64,000 nucleotides of DNA from Paenibacillus odorifer (GTDB lineage: Bacteria > Bacillota > Bacilli > Paenibacillales > Paenibacillaceae), in the NCBI RefSeq assembly GCF_000758725.1, contig NZ_CP009428.1, positions 3,720,001 to 3,784,000 of the forward strand. The letters run 5' to 3'. Both the position numbers and the translations under genes were made by a program. Positions 26,736 to 35,693 of this stretch are shown piece after piece. How positions within the stretch are numbered: position 1 is the stretch's first letter; every line of letters begins with the position of its first letter. The notes below the pieces were generated by a model. That model was not told the DNA's origin, did not search any database, and worked only from the letters and a program-made list of their open reading frames with translations.

Positions 26736-28014
26736 CTATTCCCTTCCTTTCAATAGGGGAGGCAATCTTATTGCTTCCTTCTTTTGTTGTACTTTGTTCT
26801 AGCTCACCACGGTAGCCGATGACTTTATCTGAATCCCGCCCAAGCAGCTCCCAGCCTTCATTCTTAGCCTTATCCCATTCCGAAGGAGAAAAGAAGGAAA
26901 CCTCAGCAAACGTCTCTCCGGTGTCGGTCATGATGAACTTAAGGTTTTTATCCAGAACAGATTTCGTGTCAATACTTACCTTTCCATGCAGCTCTGGATC
27001 AAAATTAATAGTAAAGCGATCCGATGGATCACGATATAGCTGGACTGCAAAGGTTAGGCCATCTTTTCCATCCCATTTATAATAGGAGGTGAAATAAGGA
27101 ATATCTGCGGGGTCGAAATACTCCCATCCTTTTGGTGCTTCAAGCAATCCAACTTCAATAATGCCATCATGATCAATATCTTCGCTTGCAATCAGACGAT
27201 CTTTGTAAGTCCTCGTATCACCTGGCAAAACCACGCGCAGCTTGTTATGCTCCATAAGAACAATTAAACTGTAGGCGGATTGGAAATCCACCGAAGCGTC
27301 CAATACGATTCCTTCTTTATCTTTGGCAATCTTTCCTGCGACAATATTGTAATAATTAAAAAAATACGGATCGATATCCTCGATCTTATCGAGCACCTTA
27401 AAGCCATCATTGTACTGATAGATCGAAATGGTTGCAAATTCATTTCTTTTAAAATAAACAACGGTGATGTCTTCAATTCCATCCTTGTTAAGATCATCAA
27501 TCATATATTTGGTGTAAGGAAGTGAAAGCACTTCTTCTAATGATCCACTGGAATAGCTATACACGACGAGGCCTTTTTCTTCCCCACGTGAATAACCTGT
27601 AATGATATTCAGCTTCCCGTCACCTGTCATATCTTTCAGATCGACGGACTCCAGCATAGTTCCATCCCCATCAAAAACAAGCTTTTTGACCCAGGCATCT
27701 CCTTGCTTCTCTAAGATCATCCCGTGAATCTCTACAGCTTCGCTTGGCGTTCTATAGAACACCAACGACTCCATAATTCCATCGTTATTGAGATCCTCTG
27801 TGAAAATTGAGCTCTCATCATTAACCGGACGGATCAACTCCGTACCCGCTGGAATATGTGAATTAATAGCAGCCATAAGTGTTGCTTTGTCAGCAGACAG
27901 CTGCGGAGCTTTCATCTTCGAAACGGGATCACTGATGAAAGTACAACCCGAAAGTACGGATAACGACAGTGTTGCAGCTGCCAGGCACCTAAGACTTTTT
28001 ATACTCAACCTCAT
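26728..28014 (-). CDS. Lipoprotein with repeated Ca-loop/VCBS-like motifs
   Basis: A 428-residue exported lipoprotein with lipobox SVLSGCTF. After a short tether come several DxNxDG loops spaced through the protein: EDLNNDGIMESLVFY, LKDMTGDGKLNIITG, DLNKDGIEDITVVY and EDIDHDGIIEVGLLE. These resemble VCBS/FG-GAP beta-propeller calcium loops. It has no catalytic motif. The gene overlaps the response-regulator gene by 8 bp and follows an ABC ATPase gene after about 25 bp. An extracytoplasmic sensing role beside the kinase is a reasonable inference. The start is set at ATG 28014; GTG 28017 is an alternative. Confidence 0.8.
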   Translation of the reverse strand: MRLSIKSLRCLAAATLSLSVLSGCTFISDPVSKMKAPQLSADKATLMAAINSHIPAGTELIRPVNDESSIFTEDLNNDGIMESLVFYRTPSEAVEIHGMILEKQGDAWVKKLVFDGDGTMLESVDLKDMTGDGKLNIITGYSRGEEKGLVVYSYSSGSLEEVLSLPYTKYMIDDLNKDGIEDITVVYFKRNEFATISIYQYNDGFKVLDKIEDIDPYFFNYYNIVAGKIAKDKEGIVLDASVDFQSAYSLIVLMEHNKLRVVLPGDTRTYKDRLIASEDIDHDGIIEVGLLEAPKGWEYFDPADIPYFTSYYKWDGKDGLTFAVQLYRDPSDRFTINFDPELHGKVSIDTKSVLDKNLKFIMTDTGETFAEVSFFSPSEWDKAKNEGWELLGRDSDKVIGYRGELEQSTTKEGSNKIASPIERKGIDE

Positions 28015-28042
28015 CACTCTTTTCCTTATCCGTGTCCGAACT

Positions 28043-28768
28043 TTACAAATTCGCGCGTTCCTGAGACGTTAATCTACGTCCCTTTATATCATGCTTAATT
28101 CGTCCATCTTCTAGTACCCATATACGTGAAGCGAAACGTTCAGCCAGTTCAATAGGCAGCACCGTCACTACGGTAAGCCCCGTCTCTTTACATAGTCTGC
28201 GCAAAGTTTCCAATACACTCTCTGCCGATTTGGGATCAAGACCCGTAACCGGTTCATCCGCTAGAATTACTTTGGCACCATGAGTTAATGCTCTAGCAAT
28301 CGCTACACGCTGACGTTCACCACCGCTTAGCTGGCTAGTCTTCATCTTCGCTTTATCTAGAAGTCCAAGGGCATCTAATTCATCCATCGCACCCATATAA
28401 TCATCTGAACGAACCATCCCTGTAACCATACGCCACATTGGCGTCTGTGCGGACTGGCCGATCAGCACGTTTTTCAGCGCTGTGCGGTTAGGATTGAGCT
28501 CTGCATTCTGCTCCAGATAAGCCCACTCCCGGCGGATTTTTCTTTTTCCGGAAAAGGCACTCGCCATAATATCCGTACCGTCCACTCTAAAATTCCCTCT
28601 GTCCCACTTCTCTCGCAGCGCTAAACAGCGTAATAAAGTGGTCTTACCGCTCCCACTCGCTCCAAGTATGGCTACGAGCTCACCCGGCTCTAATTGAAAT
28701 CCTATATCCTGCAGGACCGGATTTTTGTCTTCCCCAACTGCCTTGGCTAAGTGTTCAACTGTGATCAT
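28043..28768 (-). CDS. Orphan ABC-transporter ATP-binding protein (PhnC-like)
   Basis: A 241-residue ABC ATPase with Walker A GASGSGKTTLLRCLA, signature LSGGERQRVAIARALTH and Walker B VILADEPVTGLDPKSA. The H-loop region reads VTVLPIELAERFA, where most relatives have VxHxxxLA, so the switch histidine seems to be replaced by proline or leucine. Spacing and overall form recall PhnC-type phosphonate-uptake ATPases. No permease or binding protein lies beside it; instead it leads an operon with a lipoprotein and a two-component system. It may serve a distant permease or have a regulatory role. Confidence 0.85.
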   Translation of the reverse strand: MITVEHLAKAVGEDKNPVLQDIGFQLEPGELVAILGASGSGKTTLLRCLALREKWDRGNFRVDGTDIMASAFSGKRKIRREWAYLEQNAELNPNRTALKNVLIGQSAQTPMWRMVTGMVRSDDYMGAMDELDALGLLDKAKMKTSQLSGGERQRVAIARALTHGAKVILADEPVTGLDPKSAESVLETLRRLCKETGLTVVTVLPIELAERFASRIWVLEDGRIKHDIKGRRLTSQERANL

Positions 28769-28858
28769 AGTTCAGCCTCTCCCTGTCTTCATCTATAATC
28801 TATAGTGTACTCTGAATGTGAGTTCAATTTCCATGCGAGCACTCGTTCTTATCTTACC

Positions 28859-30037
28859 TCAATTTCTAGGTTGTGGCGAGAATAATAACCCAAGCAAGCC
28901 GAACACGATATATAAACCACCCATCAGGGCAAAAATACCGCCGCTTAAGCCCACTTGCAGCAACAAACCACCAATGCCGGGGCCGATAATACTGCCAATA
29001 CTAAAATGGAAAGAAGCAACCACATTGGCAGCTGGCAGTAGATGTCGTGGCAAAATATCCGCGGCCAGACTTAGCCCTAACGAGAAAAAGGAGCCCACTA
29101 GTCCTCCTGCGATCATCAGAAGCACCATTGTCAACGTAAAATGATCACCTGCCAGCGGCAACATCGTAAAGGCGATCCCGCCTCCGATCCCCGCAATAAT
29201 CAGTACCCGCTTGCGGCCAAACCGGTCGCTCCACAGACCTAATGGAAACTGCAGAAGCAGTCCTCCGATCCCCGCAAAAGGCAATAATGCTGCAATTTGA
29301 TCTGTGCTGTAACCGATACGCAGACCATATACCGGAAAGCTGCTATTTAAGCTGGCTTCCATAAAGCCATATAAAAGGGCTGGAATTAAAGCGAACCAGG
29401 CTAAGCTGTAACAACGACCGAAACGGCGAACCTGACTTTCACCACTCTCCGCTTTATCTGGCCGGGAATCCGGCAGAATTGTAGTCACAAGAATTAAGAC
29501 TAACAAAAATAGAAATGCGAGAACAATAAAAGGCACGGCCTGTCCATAACGCAGCAGACTTATCCCAAGTGGCCCTAAGCTAAAGCCCAGACCATAGGAC
29601 ATGCCATATAGTGAAAGATTACGTCCGCGATGCTCGGCAGGTGTCATGAGTAGAACCCAAAGCTGGGCCCCGTAATTAATCGCAGCATCGCCCACACCCA
29701 CAAGCAGACGCAATACAAACCATACCTTGATCCCTGTAAAAAAGGGAAACATGAGCAAGCTTACTAAGACTAAACTAATCCCACCAGCTATCAATTTTTT
29801 AAATCCAACCGCTCCAAGAACACGTTCAGCAATCAAGGTCATCCCAAATGATCCTATGTATAGGGCAGCAGCATTCAGTCCGTTCAGTGACGAGGAGACT
29901 CCTTTTTGCTCCAAAAGAATGGATAGAATGGGCAGCAATAGCCCTTGGCTAAGCCCCGCGGCTATAGTAGCTGTAATAAGAATCATGAAAGTCATTTTGC
30001 TATTACTTCGTATAGATACTTTAAGCCGGTCTGACAC
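28859..30037 (-). CDS. Major facilitator superfamily transporter (DHA1-like)
   Basis: A 392-residue, about 12-helix membrane transporter. The loop 2-3 motif reads RVLGAVGFKKLIAGG, and the central repeat is LGLWSDRFGRKRVLII, the typical MFS G-x-x-D-R-x-G-R-K pattern in the second half. Drug/H+ antiporter-type exporters share this layout. The GTG start at 30037 has GGGGG nine bases upstream; the longer upstream frame has no ribosome site. It is divergent from an ArsR-type regulator, a pairing usual for inducible exporters. The substrate is unknown. Confidence 0.88.
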   Translation of the reverse strand: MSDRLKVSIRSNSKMTFMILITATIAAGLSQGLLLPILSILLEQKGVSSSLNGLNAAALYIGSFGMTLIAERVLGAVGFKKLIAGGISLVLVSLLMFPFFTGIKVWFVLRLLVGVGDAAINYGAQLWVLLMTPAEHRGRNLSLYGMSYGLGFSLGPLGISLLRYGQAVPFIVLAFLFLLVLILVTTILPDSRPDKAESGESQVRRFGRCYSLAWFALIPALLYGFMEASLNSSFPVYGLRIGYSTDQIAALLPFAGIGGLLLQFPLGLWSDRFGRKRVLIIAGIGGGIAFTMLPLAGDHFTLTMVLLMIAGGLVGSFFSLGLSLAADILPRHLLPAANVVASFHFSIGSIIGPGIGGLLLQVGLSGGIFALMGGLYIVFGLLGLLFSPQPRN

Positions 30038-30161
30038 GGATGATATCCCCCTATAATAAAAACAATGATGTAATGGCAAACACCGAACATTATAGTGGAC
30101 AACCTTCTTCAAAACAAGAGATAATATGTAGAAGTTACGGATTTCTGGGGGTGCATGTTAC

Positions 30162-31079
30162 ATGGATTACGAATTAAAAATCGACGTATCGCCGGTTTAT
30201 GAACTGCTGGACAGTTTTATGATATATGTAACCAGAAAATGGATCTCCAATTTGGACCTCGGTCCCCACTGGGTAAGTGATGTGGAAGATCGCATTACTC
30301 CTCATAAAGTAACAGCTCTCATGCAAGCTGCGGAGTGGCCATTTACGGATTATGATGTGTTATATGCTTGGGTTTACAGCCGAGGGCCCGCAACGTCAGT
30401 GCTGCATTTTCTGGATGATCTGGATTCAGCTTCTATAGAAGAGTGTTATCAGCAGATCGCACCGTTAATTCATGATTTCACCATAGATGAAGCTTCCCGG
30501 ATCAAGAGCAGCTATAGTCCGCTTCTAAGACTCTGGTATGAGCAATATTTTCGTCATGTAGAACACAAGATTTTACCGTTATTAATTGAAGATGCCTCCG
30601 AGAAAAAAATGCTGGAAAGCAAAATGGACCCTATTTCTTTAATTGAATATGCATCTGGTGGTGTAGTTTTCGAGGATATACGGGATCTTAAGACTATAGT
30701 ATTATTGCCTACCGTTCATAATCGACCAATTAACACCTACTGCTTCTACAAAACTATGGTGATTGTACAGTATCCTGTAGATGTGCCATTGGAAGATGAA
30801 AATGAGCCACCGATGGTGCTATTGCGCATGACCAAGGCGCTGTCGGATCCAACCAGACTCCGATTGCTTCGGTATGTCGCCCATGAACCCAAATCTTTAT
30901 GGGAGATGCAGTCCGATTTAAATCAATCCAGAGAAATGCTTATGCATCACCTAATGATCCTACGCGTAGCTGGTTTACTCCGTATCCATCTTCGTGGGGA
31001 ACAAGATGAGCGCTTCAGTATCCGTCCAGACGGCGCTTCTGAGCTTCAAATGTTCTTAGAATCTTATATTCACCTATAG
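30162..31079 (+). CDS. ArsR-type winged-helix regulator with long N-terminal domain
   Basis: The last 85 or so residues are an ArsR-like winged helix: MTKALSDPTRLRLLRYVAHE, then SLWEMQSDLNQSREMLMHHLMILRVAGLL, then a wing (HLRGEQDERFSI). The first 215 residues form a separate domain (start MDYELKIDVSPVYELLDSF) seen in large ArsR-like regulators and likely used for ligand sensing. No cysteine-rich metal site is evident. It stands back to back with the MFS exporter gene, with about 125 bp between starts, so regulation of that exporter is the simplest guess. Confidence 0.85.
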   Translation: MDYELKIDVSPVYELLDSFMIYVTRKWISNLDLGPHWVSDVEDRITPHKVTALMQAAEWPFTDYDVLYAWVYSRGPATSVLHFLDDLDSASIEECYQQIAPLIHDFTIDEASRIKSSYSPLLRLWYEQYFRHVEHKILPLLIEDASEKKMLESKMDPISLIEYASGGVVFEDIRDLKTIVLLPTVHNRPINTYCFYKTMVIVQYPVDVPLEDENEPPMVLLRMTKALSDPTRLRLLRYVAHEPKSLWEMQSDLNQSREMLMHHLMILRVAGLLRIHLRGEQDERFSIRPDGASELQMFLESYIHL

Positions 31080-31115
31080 AACACTATACAGATACAGATC
31101 CAAGGAGTGAGAGAT

Positions 31116-31862
31116 ATGAAATACATGACTCAACAAGTAATTTTCGATCTAGATGATACGCTGGTTCACTGCAACAAATATTTCGATCTAATTTTAGGGC
31201 AATATTTCGAGCTCATGACTGATTGGTTTAATGAATTTGGCCCAAGCACCAGTGAATTACGCAGCAAGCAAATAGAAATTGATGTTGATACCGTCAACAC
31301 GAGTGGCCTGGCCAGCGACAACTTTCCCAAATCCTTAATCGCCACCTACCGTTATTTCTGCGCCAAATATAACCGTCCGACAGATCGCTTTCATGAGCAA
31401 CAATTACACAAGCTCGGTCTAAGCGTCTATGACCAAGAAATTGAAGCTTACCCTGGCATGGTTGAAACACTCGATACGCTGAAGCAAGAGGGTCACCATT
31501 TATTCTTGTATACTGGCGGGGACGACACCATTCAGCAACGTAAAATTGAACAAATGAAGCTGGATGCTTATTTTGACGATCGTATCTATATTCGGAAGCA
31601 TAAAAATGTTGAGGCACTTGAAAATATTTTGGCTACCCAAAGCTTTGACCGCAAACGTACCTGGATGATTGGCAACTCGTTACGTACAGATGTACTTCCC
31701 GCAGTTACCGCAGGCATTAACAGTATCTACCTGAAGCAACAAAATGAATGGAGCTATAACCTTATCGAGCTGGAGCAGGAGATGCAGCAAGCCGTGATGA
31801 CTATTTCGTCCATCCACGAGGTGCCTCCTGTCATTCGCTCAGCCGCTAAATTCAAAAACTAA
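31116..31862 (+). CDS. HAD-superfamily hydrolase
   Basis: A 248-residue haloacid-dehalogenase-type phosphatase. Motif I is FDLDDTLVHC with nucleophile and acid aspartates, motif II the LFLYTGGDD threonine, motif III a lysine near VEALENI or IRKHKN, and motif IV MIGNSLRTDVLPA. A helical cap is inserted after motif I. The start at 31116 follows AAGGAG at good spacing; the GTG at 31107 directly abuts that site. It is 36 bp from the ArsR-type gene, so possibly in one operon. The substrate is unknown. Confidence 0.88.
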   Translation: MKYMTQQVIFDLDDTLVHCNKYFDLILGQYFELMTDWFNEFGPSTSELRSKQIEIDVDTVNTSGLASDNFPKSLIATYRYFCAKYNRPTDRFHEQQLHKLGLSVYDQEIEAYPGMVETLDTLKQEGHHLFLYTGGDDTIQQRKIEQMKLDAYFDDRIYIRKHKNVEALENILATQSFDRKRTWMIGNSLRTDVLPAVTAGINSIYLKQQNEWSYNLIELEQEMQQAVMTISSIHEVPPVIRSAAKFKN

Positions 31863-31971
31863 TAATCTAGCTACAACGTTACGTAGCATTGTTACAAATG
31901 ACATATCTACACTACCTACTGGATGATTATACTATTTTTATAGTATTCCTATATTGTCTAGGAGGTGAGAT

Positions 31972-32679
31972 ATGAATAAGAAAGTGTCAGCTAAACAATC
32001 TCAGACCAAAAGACCTTTGCTTCCCATGATATTAGGTGTCGTTGTTGTAATCCTTCTCGCTGTAATTGTTTTCATCTTAAGCAATAAGACTGATGATACA
32101 GCAGATCTACCCAACTACACCGACGTAAAGGGAAGCATTGTTGTTGATGGGCTGAAATATGAGAAGCAACCTCATCTTGGAAGTCCTGATGCCAAAGTTA
32201 AAGTTATCGAATTCGCAGATTTCAAATGTCCCGCCTGCAAAATGTGGACTGAAAAGTATCTGGATACTTTTATTAAAGACTACGTGGATACCGGAAAAGT
32301 GGAACTTTTTTTCATGAACTTTGCATTTTTGGACCGGGACTCTTATCTTGCTGCTAGCGCCGGCGAAGCCATCTACAAGCAAAGCAACGAGAAGTTCTGG
32401 GAATACCTTCATAAGCTGTACGCTAATCAAGGCGATGAGAGCGAAATTTGGGCCACTCAGAAATTCATTCTAAAATTCGTTAAGAATAACATCGAGGGCA
32501 TTGATTACGCTCAATTTGAAACAGATCTCAAGAATCATACCTACATGTTCGATGTAAAAGAAGACTTTAAGATCGCTGGTTCCTACGGAGTGAACGGTAC
32601 TCCTAAATTTATGGTGAACGGAGTACTGCTTCAGGATTCTTCCTATGAAGGGTTAGCAGCAGCGATTGATAAGCAGTAA
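31972..32679 (+). CDS. Membrane-anchored DsbA-like thiol oxidoreductase (BdbD-like)
   Basis: A 235-residue extracytoplasmic thioredoxin-fold protein. Residues 1-17 are basic and cytoplasmic, residues 18-40 form one membrane anchor, and the rest is a DsbA-type domain with active site CPAC (FADFKCPACKMW), helical insertion, and the cis-proline loop GVNGTPKFMVNG. Such proteins form disulphides in exported proteins in Firmicutes, usually with a BdbC partner; no bdbC is adjacent. AGGAGG precedes the start and a good terminator follows the gene. Confidence 0.9.
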   Translation: MNKKVSAKQSQTKRPLLPMILGVVVVILLAVIVFILSNKTDDTADLPNYTDVKGSIVVDGLKYEKQPHLGSPDAKVKVIEFADFKCPACKMWTEKYLDTFIKDYVDTGKVELFFMNFAFLDRDSYLAASAGEAIYKQSNEKFWEYLHKLYANQGDESEIWATQKFILKFVKNNIEGIDYAQFETDLKNHTYMFDVKEDFKIAGSYGVNGTPKFMVNGVLLQDSSYEGLAAAIDKQ

Positions 32680-32694
32680 GCAGATTTTAACTGC

Positions 32695-32746
32695 GCCCTA
32701 TAAGCTGTTCACTTTGAAAAAAGCGACCTTCTTATAGGGCTTTTTT
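32695..32746 (+). terminator. Terminator of the bdbD-like gene
   Basis: GCCCTATAAG and CTTATAGGGC pair perfectly, followed by TTTTTT. It starts about 15 bp past the stop codon. Confidence 0.9.
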
Positions 32747-32820
32747 GTGTGTATGAATTAAAAAAGATGACTTCTGTGATATACAGAAGTCATCTGCTGA
32801 TTACTTAATTAAGCCTCTGC

Positions 32821-33777
32821 TTATTCTACCAAATGACACACGGCACTATGGCCTTCTGACACGATTTTCCGTTCAGGCTTGACAGCCATACATACATCCG
32901 AGGCAAAAGAACACCGCGGATGAAAAGTGCAGCCTCTTGGTGGATTGAGCGGTGATGGCACCTCGCCTTGAATCGATACCATCTGCTGCTTCTGCTCCAC
33001 ACTATCCGGAATCTTCAAAATCGAATTTAGCAGGACCTGCGTGTAAGGATGCGTAGGTTTCTTGAACAATTCATCCGCCGGAGCTTGCTCAACCACCTCT
33101 CCTAAATAAAGAACCGCGATATCATCACTCAAATACTCCACTACTGCCAAATTATGCGAAATAAAGATATAAGTCAGGTTAAATTCCTTCTGCAAATCCT
33201 TTAGTAGTTGAATAACTTGAACCTGAATAGATACATCCAATGCGGACACCGGTTCATCACAAATAAGCAATTTAGGATTCAGTGACAACGCTCTGGCAAT
33301 CCCAACCCGCTGCAATTGTCCACCTGACAGTTCATGCGGATAAGCGTATTGGACTTCAGAAGGCAAACCGACCCGCTCAAGAAGTTCGATCACACGCTCA
33401 TGCCGGCTTACTTTAGTTCCGATTTTGTGGATAGCCATTGCATCTTCAATAGCGTCTCCTACCGTCATTCTCGGACTTAGGCTCGCCTTGGGATCCTGGA
33501 AAATAATTTGCATATCCCGGCGCATCGCCCGCAGCTTCTCTTTATTTGCCTTTGAGAGCTCCACGTCCTCAAAAAATATTTTTCCTTTGTCAGATTCGAG
33601 TAGACGCAGAACCATTCGCCCTAAGGTTGATTTTCCTGAGCCACTCTCCCCAACAAGCCCCAGTGTTTTCCCCGCTTCCAGGGTAAAAGAAACATTCTCG
33701 ATGGCATGCAGCTTTTTTCCTTGTACCCGAAAAGTTTTCGAGACATTTTCTACGCGCAAGAGCGGATTATTGGGCAT
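32821..33777 (-). CDS. oppF: Oligopeptide ABC transporter, ATPase OppF
   Basis: A 318-residue ATPase of the Opp/Dpp family: Walker A GESGSGKSTLGRMVLR, signature LSGGQLQRVGIARALSL, Walker B LLICDEPVSALDVSI, the H loop ISHNLAVVEY, and the C-terminal Fe-S-type cysteine region PRGCTFHPRCSFASDVC usual in OppD/F. The start is ATG 33777 after GGAGG; the reading frame upstream lies inside oppD. It overlaps oppD by 11 bp and is the last gene of the operon. Confidence 0.95.
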   Translation of the reverse strand: MPNNPLLRVENVSKTFRVQGKKLHAIENVSFTLEAGKTLGLVGESGSGKSTLGRMVLRLLESDKGKIFFEDVELSKANKEKLRAMRRDMQIIFQDPKASLSPRMTVGDAIEDAMAIHKIGTKVSRHERVIELLERVGLPSEVQYAYPHELSGGQLQRVGIARALSLNPKLLICDEPVSALDVSIQVQVIQLLKDLQKEFNLTYIFISHNLAVVEYLSDDIAVLYLGEVVEQAPADELFKKPTHPYTQVLLNSILKIPDSVEQKQQMVSIQGEVPSPLNPPRGCTFHPRCSFASDVCMAVKPERKIVSEGHSAVCHLVE

Positions 33778-34753
33778 AGGAAGCGACCTCCTCAGCATGA
33801 TGGCAGGCGATCTGATGATCGGTGCTAAAGTCACGAAGTTTAGGAACTTCATTCTGACACCGCTCAGTTGTATAGAAGCAACGATCGGCAAATGGGCAGC
33901 CGGTCAATGTCTGTGTAAGTGTCTTTGCCGTCTTTGGAATAGGCATTATTTCTTTTCCCTTGTGGCCCACTTCGATAATGGAGCGTTTCAATCCAAGTGA
34001 ATAGGGATGCGCCGCCTCACTTATGAACTTGTCCGTAGTGGCTTTCTCCATGATTTGGCCCCCGTACATCACGATGATTTTGTCACAAAAGTTGGTCGCA
34101 AGGCCAAAATCATGCGTTACCATCACTACGCTCATCCCATGTTTTCTGCGCAATTCCTGCAATAGTGCAAGAATCTGCATCTGCACAGTGACATCAAGCG
34201 CGGTTGTTGGCTCATCGGCAATCAATAATTGTGGTTCACATGCCAAAGCAATAGCAATCATGATACGTTGGCGCATACCCCCGGAAAATTCGTGAGGATA
34301 ACTTTTAAACCGTGATTTGGGATCCGGAATCCCCATTTCATGCAAGAGCTGAATGGTTCGGTCAAAAGCTTCCTTCCGGTTTGCATATTGATGCGTCAGC
34401 ATGGCTTCCATTATTTGATCCCCGATACGCATGATCGGGTTCAAACTGGTCATCGGATCTTGAAAAACAACGCCGATGTCACGTCCACGAATATCTTCTA
34501 ATTGTTTGGGACGCATTTTAAGTAAGTCCTTACCATTAAACTGAGCTGTCCCCGATGTTATTTTTCCATTTTCGCGAATGAGCCCAATTGATGACATCAA
34601 TGTAACGGACTTGCCGGAGCCACTTTCACCAACAATCCCCAAGGATTCATTTTCATTGATTGAAAAACTAACGCCGTTTACGGCATAAACTTCATCTTCA
34701 CTGCGGGAGAACTTCACATGAAGGTCATCAATAGAAAGTAGCGGTTCACCCAT
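33767..34753 (-). CDS. oppD: Oligopeptide ABC transporter, ATPase OppD
   Basis: A 328-residue partner of OppF. Walker A is GESGSGKSVTLMSSIG, the signature FSGGMRQRIMIAIALA, Walker B LLIADEPTTALDVTVQ, and the cysteine cluster TGCPFADRCFYTTERC. Ribosome site AAAGGAGG. The stop of oppC almost touches its start, so the two are coupled. It pairs with OppF as a heterodimeric motor. Confidence 0.95.
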   Translation of the reverse strand: MGEPLLSIDDLHVKFSRSEDEVYAVNGVSFSINENESLGIVGESGSGKSVTLMSSIGLIRENGKITSGTAQFNGKDLLKMRPKQLEDIRGRDIGVVFQDPMTSLNPIMRIGDQIMEAMLTHQYANRKEAFDRTIQLLHEMGIPDPKSRFKSYPHEFSGGMRQRIMIAIALACEPQLLIADEPTTALDVTVQMQILALLQELRRKHGMSVVMVTHDFGLATNFCDKIIVMYGGQIMEKATTDKFISEAAHPYSLGLKRSIIEVGHKGKEIMPIPKTAKTLTQTLTGCPFADRCFYTTERCQNEVPKLRDFSTDHQIACHHAEEVASYAQ

Positions 34754-34754
34754 A

Positions 34755-35657
34755 TTAATTGCCTCCTTTCGGACTGAATGCTTCCTGGAGACCGTCTGCT
34801 ACAAACAGAAACGAAAGCAAGGTTATTGCAAAGATACCTGCCGGAAAATACAGCAGCCACGGAAAGCCGAGAATATTCTCACTGGCTTGAGCAATCATAC
34901 TCCCAAATGAAGGGATTGGCGGCCGAAGCCCCATGCCAAAAATACTTAAGCCTGCAATCTGGATGAGATCACCGGGAATCCCGAAGGCAAGAGAGACACC
35001 CATACTGCCGATAACATTCGGCAACATATACCTTCTAGCAATATGCGCCTGAGATGCGCCTAACGCTCTTGCCGCTTCCACCATCTCCCCGTCCCGCATA
35101 CTCAGGACCAGACTTCGGATCAAGCGCGCATACCCCGCCCAGCCCGGAATCCCAATCGCTAGAATCAAAGATAAATACCCACGTCCCAGCATAATGACTA
35201 ATATCAAGGCGAACAAAAATCCCGGCAAGGTCATCATGAAATCCACAGCACGCATAATAATCATATCGGCAATTCCGCCGCGCAATCCGGCCCATAAGCC
35301 CAATATGATCCCGATGATGAAGCTGACCAAAGTCGCGCCAAAGGCAATAATCAAAGCGCTTCGAACACTGAACAAGATCTGGCTGAACATGTCATGCCCC
35401 ACATTATCCGTGCCAAAAATATGCTGCCATGTCGGCCCTTGATTGATGGCCAAAAAATCTCCCGTGCGATAATCATACGGAGCCACCCAAGGTCCGATAA
35501 TCCCCGCGATCAAAAAAAGGACAACCCAGACCAAACCAATAACGGCAAGACGATGTCTTTTAAATCGCTTCCAACCTTGATAAAACTGGGATCTCTGAAG
35601 ATTCTTTTTTCTCTTCAAAGCTACATCCGATTGAGTTGCTGCAACTGTGCCAGCCAA
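34755..35657 (-). CDS. oppC: Oligopeptide ABC transporter, permease OppC
   Basis: A 300-residue permease with an N-terminal helix (RLAVIGLVWVVLFLIAGII), the FGTDNVGHDMFSQILFSVRSAL periplasmic mark of OppC/DppC, and the EAA coupling loop EAARALGASQAHIARRYMLPN. About six helices. Translation starts at TTG 35657 after GGAGGGGGAG. It forms the channel together with OppB. Confidence 0.95.
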   Translation of the reverse strand: MAGTVAATQSDVALKRKKNLQRSQFYQGWKRFKRHRLAVIGLVWVVLFLIAGIIGPWVAPYDYRTGDFLAINQGPTWQHIFGTDNVGHDMFSQILFSVRSALIIAFGATLVSFIIGIILGLWAGLRGGIADMIIMRAVDFMMTLPGFLFALILVIMLGRGYLSLILAIGIPGWAGYARLIRSLVLSMRDGEMVEAARALGASQAHIARRYMLPNVIGSMGVSLAFGIPGDLIQIAGLSIFGMGLRPPIPSFGSMIAQASENILGFPWLLYFPAGIFAITLLSFLFVADGLQEAFSPKGGN

Positions 35658-35693
35658 TTGCTCCCCCTCCTAGGTTCGTATAGTCTGTGCCGC

